DNA of 64,000 nucleotides. Origin: Parapedobacter deserti. Lineage in GTDB: Bacteria > Bacteroidota > Bacteroidia > Sphingobacteriales > Sphingobacteriaceae. Positions 27,306-36,550 of the stretch are shown in pieces (the stretch's first letter is position 1; the number at the start of each line of letters is the position of its first letter). Both the position numbers and the translations under genes were made by a program. The notes beneath the pieces are model-generated. The model was not told the origin of the DNA. It searched no databases and saw only the letters and a program-made list of their open reading frames with translations. Location of the stretch: NCBI RefSeq assembly GCF_042646065.1, contig NZ_JBHRTA010000004.1, positions 124,001-188,000 on the forward strand, written 5' to 3'.

Positions 27306-28597
27306 CTTTCGTTATGTTTAATCAACTGCACCCCTACTCCACAATCCAAGCATTTCTTCTTATCACAATAATAAGCCTTCATCTGCAACAAAGCCTGAGA
27401 TTCAGAAGCTTGTTTCACACCGACGCCCAACTTTGAAAAACGCTTTATAATCGCATTACTTTCTGCTTTCAGGTTTTCCAACAACCTAACAGCTCGGTAA
27501 ATATACATTTCTTTACCAATATATTTACCATAAGCAAATAAAATACCAGCAATCACATTGATCAACAACATATCAATAAATTGTACACCTAATTGGCAGC
27601 TATGTAAAGGAGACGCCGCATCAAAACGGTAGTGCCTCAGCCAATAGGGATTCACAGGCAAGGCTTCAAATAAGGCCTTGAGCTCATCCGTGCACTCCGT
27701 CTGCACGATTGCCGAAAACAAATGCTCCGCCCGCGCACAGAGCGCGGCAAATTGCGCAATGCGTATCGAGGGAAAGTTTCCCGGACGTACGCGCATGAAT
27801 TTCCATACCGACGCATCCATGGGCATGAGCGAATGTAGTTTTCGAAGGTAGTGGTATTCCTCCTGCAATCTACGGGGGTATTCTTCTTCAAAAGCGGTGT
27901 TTTCCAAAAAACCGGCCTGGCCGAAAAAAAGGGCTTCGATAGCCAGCGGACGGTCCTTATGTTTGGCGAGTATGCGCGAGGGCAGGCTCCTGGCGAGCTG
28001 ATCGAACGCCTGTGCATTTACATTGCTTCCGAAATACCGCGCTATCCATATATAACAGGTCTCTTCCCAATTTCCCTGCTGTTGGTTGAGCACTTCATAA
28101 AACGCGGCAACCTTGCGCTCAAAGCGCTCCACCAGTAATCGCGTAAGCCATTGCGTCAAATGTAGTGAAGAAACGGTGCTAATGAGCTTTTCGCAGGGAA
28201 TCCAGTACATGCCACTCATCAGCTCCCGGTATTTGTGAAGTATAGGTGTCGGGATTAGCGGCTTCAACTCAAGACACTCCAGAACCGTTCCATCCGCACG
28301 GTTTACGGACCTGTCATTTTCGTACACCACATGCAACACCACATTATTGTATGCGTTATCTCGTTGGTGCTTATGCGCGTACCAGTCCGAAGCATGGACA
28401 TGGATTTCCACATTGCCAGACCACTCCATGTCGCCGATGCGCATGCGCGCAGACAGAAAGTCTGCCCCCGCATTGCGATTGTGCACACCCGTCTCCAAGA
28501 CAGTAAGCGATTTACCCGATACGGTACATAAGTGCTGGTGGTGGTATAGGCGGTACTTCCAGATGAAGTGCAAGATATCTTCTGATAAGGTGACCAT
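27299..28597 (-). CDS. DUF2851 family protein
   Basis: The protein has 432 aa from the ATG at 28597 (MVTLSEDILHFIWKY). A TTG 12 nt upstream is possible but less likely. The blocks ETGVHNRNAGADFLSARMRIGDMEWSGNVEIHVHASDWYAH and NNVVLHVVYEND are the hallmark of DUF2851 proteins of Bacteroidota. The conserved Asp, Glu and His in these blocks give a nuclease-like look (PD-(D/E)xK pattern G-ADF...EIHVHASDW). This is only an inference. It is coupled with the PspC gene. Confidence 0.85.
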   Translation of the reverse strand: MVTLSEDILHFIWKYRLYHHQHLCTVSGKSLTVLETGVHNRNAGADFLSARMRIGDMEWSGNVEIHVHASDWYAHKHQRDNAYNNVVLHVVYENDRSVNRADGTVLECLELKPLIPTPILHKYRELMSGMYWIPCEKLISTVSSLHLTQWLTRLLVERFERKVAAFYEVLNQQQGNWEETCYIWIARYFGSNVNAQAFDQLARSLPSRILAKHKDRPLAIEALFFGQAGFLENTAFEEEYPRRLQEEYHYLRKLHSLMPMDASVWKFMRVRPGNFPSIRIAQFAALCARAEHLFSAIVQTECTDELKALFEALPVNPYWLRHYRFDAASPLHSCQLGVQFIDMLLINVIAGILFAYGKYIGKEMYIYRAVRLLENLKAESNAIIKRFSKLGVGVKQASESQALLQMKAYYCDKKKCLDCGVGVQLIKHNERW

Positions 28598-28635
28598 GGT
28601 TTTAGGCAATAATGCACATCAAATATACAGCTATC

Positions 28636-29391
28636 TTAGTAATAATCAAACCAAGACACCACTTCGGCATGGGTGAGTGATTTTTTAGTGTTTTGGTCAT
28701 AATCACGGATCACTTTCCCGCCCTCCATTTGAATGAGTCTCGATCCGTACCTCAGTGCCTCGCTGATGTTATGCGTCACGAGCAGCGCCGTGAGCCCATG
28801 TTCGCGGACAAGCCGGTCGGCGATCTCCATAACCTCCCGGGCAGACCGCGGGTCTAACGCCGCGGATGGCTCATCGAGCAACAGCACGTCCACCCCTGCC
28901 ATCACGGTCATCAGCAAGGTTAGTGCCTGCCGCTGTCCGCCACTCAGTATCCCCATGGGTTGGGCAAGCTTATGCTCGAGCCCCATTCCTAAGGCCGCTA
29001 TCTTGTCATAAACCGACTCCCGGAAACGCTTATGGACACCGATCTTCATCCACTTAGGCGATCTCCGAAGGGCTGCCATCCGAAAGTTATCCAATATGCT
29101 CAGCGAAGCGGCGGTGCCCATCAGCGGGTTTTGGAACACACGGGCAATCCATTGGGCGCGCCTATAATCGGGCAGCCGCTGGATCTCCCGCCCGTGCAGC
29201 AGCAACTTACCTTTATCAGCATACATGCTTCCTGCAATAAGATTGAGGAGTGTACTTTTGCCAGACCCATTAGCCCCTACGACAACGGTAAAGCTTCCGG
29301 CATCGAGCCGAAGCGTCATATCAGCAATAGCAACTACCTCGGTAGCTTTTCCCGAATTGAAAACCTTGATTACATGTTGAATATCTAACAC
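28636..29391 (-). CDS. ABC transporter ATP-binding protein (TrpZ/LivF-like)
   Basis: The protein has 251 aa with a GTG start at 29391. Walker A is VGANGSGKSTLL, the signature is LSGGQRQALTLLM, and Walker B is VLLLDEPSAALD with H-loop VTHN. The segment after the Q-loop (FQNPLMGTAASLSILDNFRMAALRR) is typical of ATPases paired with LivH/TrpY-like permeases. The partner permease ends 12 nt upstream. No substrate-binding protein gene is adjacent. Confidence 0.9.
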   Translation of the reverse strand: MLDIQHVIKVFNSGKATEVVAIADMTLRLDAGSFTVVVGANGSGKSTLLNLIAGSMYADKGKLLLHGREIQRLPDYRRAQWIARVFQNPLMGTAASLSILDNFRMAALRRSPKWMKIGVHKRFRESVYDKIAALGMGLEHKLAQPMGILSGGQRQALTLLMTVMAGVDVLLLDEPSAALDPRSAREVMEIADRLVREHGLTALLVTHNISEALRYGSRLIQMEGGKVIRDYDQNTKKSLTHAEVVSWFDYY

Positions 29392-29403
29392 TGTTTATCG
29401 CTG

Positions 29404-30282
29404 TTATCGTCTTCCAAACTGCAAGAATTCGCCCACTCGGGGCAACGCCACAATGACAAGCACCAACAGAGCGGTAGTCAATTTCAATAAATTGGCGTCG
29501 ATGCCTGCACTGAGCGCCGTAGCCAGTATACTTTGGAAGATTACCATACCTAAAAGCACACAGCCCAGTGTTGCCGGTATAGCTCGTATCTTCAAAAAAT
29601 TGATCGCCGTATCGCCGATAATCACGGCACCTAAACCGCTGATGACAATACCTATGCCCATGTTGATATCCGCAAACCCTTGGAACTGTGCCATCAGCGA
29701 TCCGCTCCAAGCAACCAGTGCATTGGAAATCGCCAAGCCAAACACCTTCATTCGGGCCGTATTTACGCCCTGCGCCCTGATCATGGGTTCACTGTCACCG
29801 GTGGCTCGCATAGCGATACCGAAATCGCTACGCAGCAAATAGCTCATAATAAAAAACAGGATAACCAAAAAAGCTGACAGCACCGCCAACATATTGTCGT
29901 CCGCGCGTGAAAATAAGCCGAATGCCGTAAACACGTCGCGATAGCCGAGCAACGGCATATTTGCGCGACCCAACAGCACCAGATTGACTGAGTAGAGCGC
30001 AGTCATCACCAGTATACCGGCCAATAGCGCATGAATGCGCAACCGGGTGTGAATTAATGCAGTGAAACTGCCCGCTATCGCGCCGCCGAACATAGCCAGC
30101 AACAAGACCCCAAGCGGCGAATAGCCATTCGCCATGCCCACCGCCGTGATAACTGCGCCCAGCGTATAGCTTCCGTCCGTTGTGATGTCAGGAATATTGA
30201 AGATCTTCATCGACAGGAATAACCCGATGACCAATGGACCGAAGCACATAGCCTGGATAAGTGCTGCTAAGTAAAAATCCAT
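29404..30282 (-). CDS. ABC transporter permease, BPD_transp_2 (LivH/TrpY-like)
   Basis: The protein has 292 aa from the ATG at 30282. About eight hydrophobic helices are present, with PDITTDGSYTLGAVITAVG and the ALSNALVAWSGSLMAQFQGFADINMGIGIVISGLGAVIIGD block typical of the 'uncharacterised TrpY-like' branch of branched-chain-amino-acid permeases. Its ATG overlaps the ribD stop as TGATG, so translation is coupled to ribD. The substrate is unknown. Confidence 0.9.
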   Translation of the reverse strand: MDFYLAALIQAMCFGPLVIGLFLSMKIFNIPDITTDGSYTLGAVITAVGMANGYSPLGVLLLAMFGGAIAGSFTALIHTRLRIHALLAGILVMTALYSVNLVLLGRANMPLLGYRDVFTAFGLFSRADDNMLAVLSAFLVILFFIMSYLLRSDFGIAMRATGDSEPMIRAQGVNTARMKVFGLAISNALVAWSGSLMAQFQGFADINMGIGIVISGLGAVIIGDTAINFLKIRAIPATLGCVLLGMVIFQSILATALSAGIDANLLKLTTALLVLVIVALPRVGEFLQFGRR

Positions 30283-31346
30283 CAACCGTCGCTATTATTG
30301 TTCCGATGATAGACCGTCAACCGGTCCGGACCTACCGCCTGATTACTTGCCGATGCCACATGCATTACCGGTGCCTCAATGCCCGTACCCCATGCATCGG
30401 AAGATGTAAATACACGCGCTTCATCCCACAGCCCTGCATTAAGAAACAAATCGAGCGTCTTGCGCCCGCCTTCTACAATAAGCGACTGTATATCCATCAA
30501 ATACAGCTGGTACGCAATTTTCTGCGGCAAATACCAGTCCATGTCCTCTACGGCGATGTACTTGACACCACCGACCCAGTCCGACTTTGCTGCATTGAAG
30601 ACAATGGTGTCTGCATCATTATCGTAAATGTTGGCTTCCGTAGTCACAGCTAGGTCCTTATCGATAAGTATCCTTAAAGGGTTCTTTCCCCGCCATTCCC
30701 TCACTGTCAGCCGAGGATTGTCAGCGAGTGCTGTCCTTGCTCCTACCAATACGGCATCCTCTTCACTGCGCCAACGATGAACGAGCTGCTTTGCCATTTC
30801 TCCCGTTATCCATTGTTGCGTACCATCTGCCGGCGCCATGAAGCCATCTGCAGTTTGCGCCCATTTCAGAATAATATAAGGGCGTTGGTATTGCACCCGC
30901 GTGGCGAACCGCCGGTTCAACCAAAGCGCCTTTTGAGACAACACGCCTTCAATCACTTCGATTCCGGCATCTTTCAAAAGCTGAATACCCCGACCATTTA
31001 CCTGGTCAAACGGATCGCGGCACGCAATGACCACGCGCCGGATCCGGTATTCAGCCAATAATTTGGCACACGGAGGGGTCTTGCCATAATGTGCGCAGGG
31101 CTCCAGACTCACATACATCGTGCTCTCGCTGAACACGGCCATCGCGCCGTCGCCAAATTTCTCCAATACCTCTTCAATTACCAGCACTTCAGCATGCGGC
31201 CCGCCAAACTTACGGTGGTAATTTTCGGCGATGATCCGCCCCTGGTGCACTAACAGCGCACCAACCATCGGATTGGGACTTACCGCCCCAATTCCCAGTT
31301 GAGCCAATTCCAAACAACGCCTGATATAACGCTCATGTTCCTGCAT
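30282..31346 (-). CDS. ribD: Bifunctional riboflavin biosynthesis deaminase/reductase
   Basis: The protein has 354 aa and carries out two steps of riboflavin synthesis: deamination of the pyrimidine ring, then NADPH reduction of the ribose. The N-terminal deaminase zinc site is HAEVLVIEEV plus PCAHYGKTPPC. The C-terminal reductase shows LKWAQTADGFMAP and DLFLNAGLWDEARVFTS. Length and motifs are normal. The stop codon is shared with the start of the ABC permease (TGATG). It is divergent from prmC. Confidence 0.96.
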   Translation of the reverse strand: MQEHERYIRRCLELAQLGIGAVSPNPMVGALLVHQGRIIAENYHRKFGGPHAEVLVIEEVLEKFGDGAMAVFSESTMYVSLEPCAHYGKTPPCAKLLAEYRIRRVVIACRDPFDQVNGRGIQLLKDAGIEVIEGVLSQKALWLNRRFATRVQYQRPYIILKWAQTADGFMAPADGTQQWITGEMAKQLVHRWRSEEDAVLVGARTALADNPRLTVREWRGKNPLRILIDKDLAVTTEANIYDNDADTIVFNAAKSDWVGGVKYIAVEDMDWYLPQKIAYQLYLMDIQSLIVEGGRKTLDLFLNAGLWDEARVFTSSDAWGTGIEAPVMHVASASNQAVGPDRLTVYHRNNNSDG

Positions 31347-31430
31347 GGTGCAAACTTACTCAAAATTGCTATTTTATCATGAAGCCCCGCGCCGCGACTG
31401 CTAACGTTTTGGTAAACCGAAAGTATGCTG

Positions 31431-31438
31431 TATGTTTG
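31431..31438 (+). promoter_or_regulatory. prmC promoter -7 element overlapping an upstream ATG
   Basis: TATGTTTG fits TAnnTTTG and contains the upstream ATG at 31432. Transcription would start about 31443, at the second ATG (31444), which predicts a leaderless mRNA and rules out the first ATG. Confidence 0.5.
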
Positions 31439-31443
31439 TGCTG

Positions 31444-32316
31444 ATGCGAACCGTAGCGGCTACCGAAGAACAGTTTGTAAATGAGTTGGCCCCACTATAT
31501 GATGCCAACGAAGCCCGGCTGCTCTGTTTTCTATTGCTTGAAGACCGCTTAGGATGGTCCAAGCAGGACTATTTGCTAAGAAAACAAGCTCCGCTGAATG
31601 AAACCGACGCCGACTGGCTTACACACGCATTGGCGCTCCTCAAGCAGGCAAAGCCGGTTCAATACCTATTGGGATACGCTTGGTTCATGGGCATGAAGCT
31701 CCTTGTCGATGAGTCGGTATTGATTCCCAGGCCGGAGACCGAAGAATTGGTACATCTCGTCATCAACAAACACCGGAAAGCGACAAACAAGCCCCTTCGC
31801 ATCATCGACATCGGGACCGGAAGCGGCTGCATAGCCATCTCACTGAAAAAACGGCTACCCCATGCGACTGTCTACGCGTTGGATATTTCCGAGGAAGCGT
31901 TGCAGGTCGCCAGGCAAAACGCTCAAATCCAGTCGGCTGAAATCTCATTTATCCATGCCGACATACTGGAGTGGGACTCGGTATTCCCGTCAGATCAGCT
32001 CTTCGACATCGTGGTAAGCAATCCACCCTACATCACTGATGTTGAACGACGTGAAATGCACCAGAATGTGCTTGCCCACGAGCCCCACTTGGCGCTTTTT
32101 GTAAACGGAAGCGCTCCGCTGCTGTTTTATGAGCATATCGCCGCATTCGCGTCAACGCATTCACATCCTCCTGGCGATCTCTATTTTGAGATCAACCGCA
32201 GATACGGACAGGATGTATACGACTTACTGGTAAAAAAGGGTTTTCGGCAGATAACCCTTCACCAGGACATGCACGGCGCCGACCGCATAATTCATGCTAT
32301 TGCAGATAACGACTAA
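31444..32316 (+). CDS. prmC: Peptide chain release factor N5-glutamine methyltransferase
   Basis: The protein has 290 aa from the ATG at 31444 and methylates the GGQ glutamine of release factors. An N-terminal helical domain precedes the SAM-binding motif DIGTGSGCIAISL and the catalytic VVSNPPYIT. The block QYLLGYAWFMGMKLLVDESVLIPRPETEELV is characteristic. The start at 31444 is favoured over 31432 because the earlier ATG lies inside the promoter -7 element. The amidohydrolase gene follows after 11 nt. Confidence 0.95.
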   Translation: MRTVAATEEQFVNELAPLYDANEARLLCFLLLEDRLGWSKQDYLLRKQAPLNETDADWLTHALALLKQAKPVQYLLGYAWFMGMKLLVDESVLIPRPETEELVHLVINKHRKATNKPLRIIDIGTGSGCIAISLKKRLPHATVYALDISEEALQVARQNAQIQSAEISFIHADILEWDSVFPSDQLFDIVVSNPPYITDVERREMHQNVLAHEPHLALFVNGSAPLLFYEHIAAFASTHSHPPGDLYFEINRRYGQDVYDLLVKKGFRQITLHQDMHGADRIIHAIADND

Positions 32317-32327
32317 CCTTATATCAT

Positions 32328-33977
32328 ATGACAAAGAACTCATTAGCTCCCCTGCTGATCGCCATTTCCGCATTGTCTTTTTCGTGCAATGGCACCAAGC
32401 AAGCCGACCTCATTGTACACAATGCCGTTGTCTATACGGTCGATTCGGCCTTCTCGACGGCCGAAGCCTTTGCCATACGTGACGGCGAATTCATTGCTGT
32501 TGGCACCAATGAAGAGGTCCTTTCGGTATATCAAGCGAAGGAAACCATTGATGCTCGGGGATTGCCGGTGTATCCTGGATTATACGATGCGCATGCCCAC
32601 TTTCTCGGTTTTGCACTGACATTCGGTCAAGCTGACCTGACCGGGGCCAAATCATTTGAAGAAATTATAGACCGTCTCAAAACATTCAGGGAAAGCCATC
32701 CCGATGCCTCCTGGCTGCGCGGCCGCGGATGGGATCAGAACCTTTGGGAGACCAAGGCCTTTCCAGATCGAAGCCCGCTCGATGAAGCATTTCCGGACAT
32801 CCCCGTCTACCTGGTTCGGGTGGATGGCCATGCAGCAATTGCCAACAGCAAAGCGCTGGAATCGGCAAACATCTCCGGCCCCGTCACAGTTGACGGCGGG
32901 ATGGTAGAAGTAAAGAACGATCGTGTCACCGGCATATTGGTCGACAATGCCATGGGACTCGTGTCTTCCGTCATTCCCAACCCAACCGTACCGGATCTCG
33001 TCCGGATGCTGCAGGAAGCTGAAGCCGCCTGCGTCTCTGTTGGCCTAACCACAGTGAGCGATGCAGGCCTTGACCGTACGACGATTGAACTGCTGGACAG
33101 CCTATACAAAACAGGGGTGCTGCGTATACGCGATCATGCGATGATCAATGTGTCTGAAGAAAACCTTGACCACTACCTCACCACCGGGCCTTATGTGAGC
33201 GAGCGACTCACTGCCCATACATTCAAAATACTGGCCGATGGTGCACTCGGTTCCCGCGGGGCATGCCTGCTGGAGCCATACACTGATGCGGAGACTTCCG
33301 GTTTTCTGCTGTTCAATTTGCAGACCATCGACTCGGCGATCGCCCGCATCGCGGCCAGCGAATTCCAAGTGGCGACCCATGCCATCGGCGACTCCACCAA
33401 CCGCCTTATTCTGGACCTCTATGGCAAACATCTCAACGGCGAAAACAACCGTCGCTGGCGCATCGAGCACGCTCAGATCGTTGCGCCAGAAGACTTCGAA
33501 AAGTTCGGGAAGTATTCCGTTATTCCATCTGTTCAGCCCACCCACGCTACATCCGATATGTACTGGGCAGGCGATCGTATCGGCTCCGAACGCATCAAAG
33601 GCGCTTACGCCTATAAGCGGCTGCTTAATGAGACCGGGCTGCTGGCTATTGGCAGTGACTTTCCGGTTGAAGGCATCAATCCGCTATGGGGCTTTCACGC
33701 CGCCGTAACCCGCGCAGACAAAGATGGCTACCCTGAAGGAGGCTTTCAGCCAGAAGATGCGATAGCCCGCGCCGATGCACTGCGTGGCATGACTATATGG
33801 GCAGCATATGCAGCGTTTGAAGAGGATTCGAGAGGAAGCATTGAAATAGGGAAAAAAGCTGATTTCGTCCGGTTGGGAAAAGACATCATGCGCATTCCGG
33901 CAGACGAGTTGCGTGATGTTGCCGTATTGCAGACCGTCATCGCCGGCGAAACCGTGTATGAAAGAGCACTTGACTGA
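32328..33977 (+). CDS. YtcJ-like amidohydrolase, predicted lipoprotein
   Basis: The protein has 549 aa. The N-terminus LLIAISALSFSCNGTKQAD is a lipoprotein signal with lipobox LSFSC, so the enzyme should sit on a membrane surface outside the cytoplasm. The amidohydrolase fold shows YPGLYDAHAHFLGF (HxH metal site), VRVDGHAAIANSKAL, KILADGALGSRGA, THAIGDSTN, WRIEHAQIV and AIGSDFPVE, the full YtcJ pattern. The reaction would be hydrolysis of an amide or similar bond. The substrate is unknown. It follows prmC closely. Confidence 0.93.
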   Translation: MTKNSLAPLLIAISALSFSCNGTKQADLIVHNAVVYTVDSAFSTAEAFAIRDGEFIAVGTNEEVLSVYQAKETIDARGLPVYPGLYDAHAHFLGFALTFGQADLTGAKSFEEIIDRLKTFRESHPDASWLRGRGWDQNLWETKAFPDRSPLDEAFPDIPVYLVRVDGHAAIANSKALESANISGPVTVDGGMVEVKNDRVTGILVDNAMGLVSSVIPNPTVPDLVRMLQEAEAACVSVGLTTVSDAGLDRTTIELLDSLYKTGVLRIRDHAMINVSEENLDHYLTTGPYVSERLTAHTFKILADGALGSRGACLLEPYTDAETSGFLLFNLQTIDSAIARIAASEFQVATHAIGDSTNRLILDLYGKHLNGENNRRWRIEHAQIVAPEDFEKFGKYSVIPSVQPTHATSDMYWAGDRIGSERIKGAYAYKRLLNETGLLAIGSDFPVEGINPLWGFHAAVTRADKDGYPEGGFQPEDAIARADALRGMTIWAAYAAFEEDSRGSIEIGKKADFVRLGKDIMRIPADELRDVAVLQTVIAGETVYERALD

Positions 33978-34055
33978 TTACATAACCACAACCGGTAATG
34001 CTTTTCACTGAAACCAAGAAGGTTAATCACAGACACAAAATTATCTGAAAATTAT

Positions 34056-34087
34056 TTTGGACGATACTGTCGATAATTCTATCTTTG
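34056..34087 (+). promoter_or_regulatory. tRNA-Lys promoter
   Basis: TTTG (34056-34059), a 20-nt spacer and TATCTTTG (34080-34087) match the Bacteroidota consensus in both boxes. The tRNA begins 51 nt after the -7 element. Confidence 0.7.
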
Positions 34088-34138
34088 CACCACTTTCCAA
34101 AACGGGAAAGGCGTTCCTTTAACGGATATAAAAGCAAC

Positions 34139-34211
34139 GATCCTGTAGCTCAGCTGGTAGAGCAATACACTTTTAATGTATGGGTCCTGGGTTCGAATCC
34201 CAGCGGGATCA
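34139..34211 (+). tRNA. tRNA-Lys (anticodon UUU)
   Basis: The 73-nt cloverleaf has acceptor arms GATCCTG / CGGGATC with discriminator A, D-arm GCTC..AGC, anticodon loop CTTTTAA (TTT), and T-arm CTGGGTTCGAATCCCAG. CCA is not encoded. Its last 16 bases plus 4 downstream bases are repeated at 49789-49808, marking it as the integration site of a mobile element. Confidence 0.97.
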
Positions 34212-34215
34212 CAAA
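34196..34215 (+). repeat. Left attachment repeat (attL core)
   Basis: AATCCCAGCGGGATCACAAA is identical to 49789-49808. It comprises the 3' T-stem and acceptor strand of the tRNA plus four bases. The bases outside the repeat differ at both ends. Confidence 0.85.
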
Positions 34216-34247
34216 AAAAAGCTCAGTCGAAAGATTGGGCTTTTTTT
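34213..34247 (+). terminator. Terminator after tRNA-Lys (element-supplied)
   Basis: AAGCTCAGTC, a GAAA tetraloop and GATTGGGCTT form a 10-bp stem with two flanking poly(A)/poly(T) runs. Because it lies inside the element boundary, it replaces the original chromosomal tRNA terminator, which is now at 49806-49831. Confidence 0.8.
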
Positions 34248-34343
34248 GTTTCCGATGGGATGAGAACAGAAGGGGTGGCCGGATTTTCTACCACTCCCCT
34301 AAATCGTTGATTTTATGCTTATTACCAAGTAATCTACCAAAAA

Positions 34344-34367
34344 GGGTAACCGAATAGGTCCCATTTT
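34344..34367 (+). repeat. Inner 24-bp direct repeat, left copy
   Basis: The 24 bp beginning GGGTAACCGAATAGGTCCC and ending ATTTT are identical to 49603-49626. The copies lie 148 bp inside the left att core and 186 bp inside the right one. They may be integrase arm sites or the ends of a second, inner element. The rest of the 34248-34689 gap shows no gene. Confidence 0.75.
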
Positions 34368-34689
34368 ATATAACCTGCTTTCCAGTCGTTTGGTCTTTTG
34401 GCAGCACCTGTTTCAATCAGTCAATGTACGTCTGTTGCCATAAAGGTACAAAAATAACCGTTATGGTGGTAATCCTTTTTCATTTTGTTTGACCGCTATC
34501 CTCCGATAGTTGTACAGGTGGAATTTAGTCCACGGATTCATTCCGTAAATGCCCAAAGCGAGAGCCGTGAAAGGGGATTTGTGCATGGGCAGGGCTTCGC
34601 AGGCCGCAAATGCGCGTGGGGCAATAGCCATATTAATCCGTTAAAATTTTCTTCACCGATATTTAACACCCTGTTAATGCAGCTACACA

Positions 34690-34697
34690 TAACTTTG
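34690..34697 (+). promoter_or_regulatory. Promoter -7 element of the sigma-factor gene
   Basis: TAACTTTG fits TAnnTTTG and lies 25 nt before the ATG at 34723, so the sigma gene can be read by the vegetative polymerase. Confidence 0.5.
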
Positions 34698-34722
34698 CCG
34701 TGTCAACACTTAGTGATTTTCC

Positions 34723-35301
34723 ATGGAAGACACCACGGCGAATTTTATAGCAGGAGAACAAGCTGCCTTTGCTGCGGTCTATGAACGCTACCGCGTGCAG
34801 GTGCTTGCCTATTGTTACCGCACCACCCGTTGCCGTGAAACGGCAGAAGAACTCACCCACGATATTTTTCTCAAACTGTATGATGCCCGGCACAGGCTGG
34901 ATGCAGAGCAGGGCATAAAAAACTACTTGATGGCCATTGCCCGTACCGCCGTGTTGGGATGGTTCAGAAAGATCAAATCCGACAGAAAGCTGAGGGAAGC
35001 GTTCCGTCTGCGATACCTGGATGCGCAGTCCAACGAAAATACAGAACGGAAAATACAGGCTTCCATTGATCTCGACCGTGTAAAATCAACCGTTTCATGC
35101 CTGCCGTCCAAAAGGCAAGAAGTTTTCCAGATGGTCAGGATAGAAGACAAAAGCTACGAAGAGACTGCACAAAGGCTATCCATTTCGATAGACAATGTAA
35201 AATACCACCTCAAAAAAGCAGACCGCTTTGTCAAGGCACAACGGTTGGCCATGGACGACCTTTGCCGGATTTTGGTACTGTTCGCCCTCTTCTGGGGGTA
35301 A
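34723..35301 (+). CDS. ECF RNA polymerase sigma factor (FecI-like)
   Basis: The protein has 192 aa. The region 2 signature is FAAVYERYRVQVLAYCYRTTRCRETAEELTHDIFLKLYDAR (about residues 14-54), and region 4 is LPSKRQEVFQMVRIEDKSYEETAQRLSISIDNVKYHLKKA (about 127-167). It is followed by FecR and a TonB receptor, the standard order of surface-signalling units in Bacteroidota. It should direct transcription of the receptor operon when FecR releases it. Confidence 0.93.
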   Translation: MEDTTANFIAGEQAAFAAVYERYRVQVLAYCYRTTRCRETAEELTHDIFLKLYDARHRLDAEQGIKNYLMAIARTAVLGWFRKIKSDRKLREAFRLRYLDAQSNENTERKIQASIDLDRVKSTVSCLPSKRQEVFQMVRIEDKSYEETAQRLSISIDNVKYHLKKADRFVKAQRLAMDDLCRILVLFALFWG

Positions 35302-35467
35302 CTTTTCTGACATCCCCGCCATCAGTCAACCCAAAGGCCGATTTTTTCGGAATTAATCGCTCTGGTAAACAGTTACTTGCATAAAGTTTAGAAAAATTTA
35401 GCTAAACCACTACCCGTTTTGCTCTTCCCGTGCATATTAAACACGATAAGCACAGAAAAACAACGCG

Positions 35468-36403
35468 ATGGAGCAAAACGAAGCGAACGAACTGCACCGC
35501 CGTTTCCTTGCCGGGGAACTTTCCGGCGAGGAACTGGAAAACTATATACAGCAGGCTGCCGAAGGTAAGTTTGACGAGAATTTCCCTGATTTTGACCGGG
35601 TAGCGGAACAGTATCCCTATACCGGAAAGCCTGTAACACCCCGAAGAACGAAAACCCGGCAGATATGGCGGAGTGTGGCTGCGGTGGCCGCAGTGCTGCT
35701 ACTTATGGGAGGCTATCAGCTATGGCAATATAAAAAGATGTCCGTTCCGCAGATCACCTATAAAACCATACAGGTAGAACGGAACAAAAAAGTGCAGATC
35801 ACCCTTACTGACGGAACATCCGTTTCCCTTGCCCCCGGTACGGTATTTTCATATCCCGAACGGTTCAGCGACACTTTACGGGACGTATTCGTGGAGAAAG
35901 GAAAAGCATTTTTCGAGGTAACCGAAAACGCTTCCCGGCCGTTCAGGGTGCGTGCCGGCAACCTGGAAACTACGGTGTTGGGAACCTCCTTTACCGTAGA
36001 AAACTACGCACAACAAGGTTTTGAAAAGGTAAACCTCTATACCGGAAAGGTAAAGATAACCAATACTGCAACCGCTGACGAGCTGGCATTAACCCCCGGA
36101 CAGGGCTATGAATGGGATGCGCAGCATGCCACGGGGCAGCTTTCCGATTTTGATATCGCGGCAAATCCTGCCGATGCGGAAAGTCTTTCGTTCGCACAGG
36201 CAAGTCTTAAAAGTGTGCTGTACCGTGTGGCCTACTTAAAAAACATTTCCATCAGGCTGGACGATGACCGATTGTCGGCCTACCGCGTCAGCGGCTCATT
36301 CGATGGCATGACGGCGGATGAAATACTGCAATCACTGGCGCATATCCATCCCCTGAAAATAAACATGATCGATCACGAAACTTATAGCATTATGAAGAAA
36401 TAG
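35468..36403 (+). CDS. FecR-type anti-sigma/regulator
   Basis: The protein has 311 aa. The cytoplasmic N-terminal part (1-65) is followed by one membrane helix (SVAAVAAVLLLMGGYQLW, about 68-86), a periplasmic FecR domain (IQVERNKKVQITLTDGTSVSLAPGTVFSYPERF, GKAFFEVTENASRPFRVRAG, LGTSFTVENY) and a C-terminal DUF4974/STN-like domain. It relays the state of the TonB receptor to the ECF sigma factor. A 166-nt gap to the sigma gene and a 147-nt gap to the receptor gene show no other frame. Confidence 0.93.
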   Translation: MEQNEANELHRRFLAGELSGEELENYIQQAAEGKFDENFPDFDRVAEQYPYTGKPVTPRRTKTRQIWRSVAAVAAVLLLMGGYQLWQYKKMSVPQITYKTIQVERNKKVQITLTDGTSVSLAPGTVFSYPERFSDTLRDVFVEKGKAFFEVTENASRPFRVRAGNLETTVLGTSFTVENYAQQGFEKVNLYTGKVKITNTATADELALTPGQGYEWDAQHATGQLSDFDIAANPADAESLSFAQASLKSVLYRVAYLKNISIRLDDDRLSAYRVSGSFDGMTADEILQSLAHIHPLKINMIDHETYSIMKK

Positions 36404-36550
36404 CTACCCGGTAGAAAAGAAGGAAGCACCACCCTGGCCGGTGATACTTCCCGATGTTGTACCGACTAGGTCGGGGCAACGGATTGAAAAACGAGTAAAT
36501 AAGTATCGACACTATTCACCCATTTAATCTCCGAAAGTACGGAAAAAGTA

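Noticed and set aside
34485..34784. Frame of 99 codons before the sigma factor
   Set aside because: It overlaps the promoter and the start of the sigma-factor gene and has no recognisable character.
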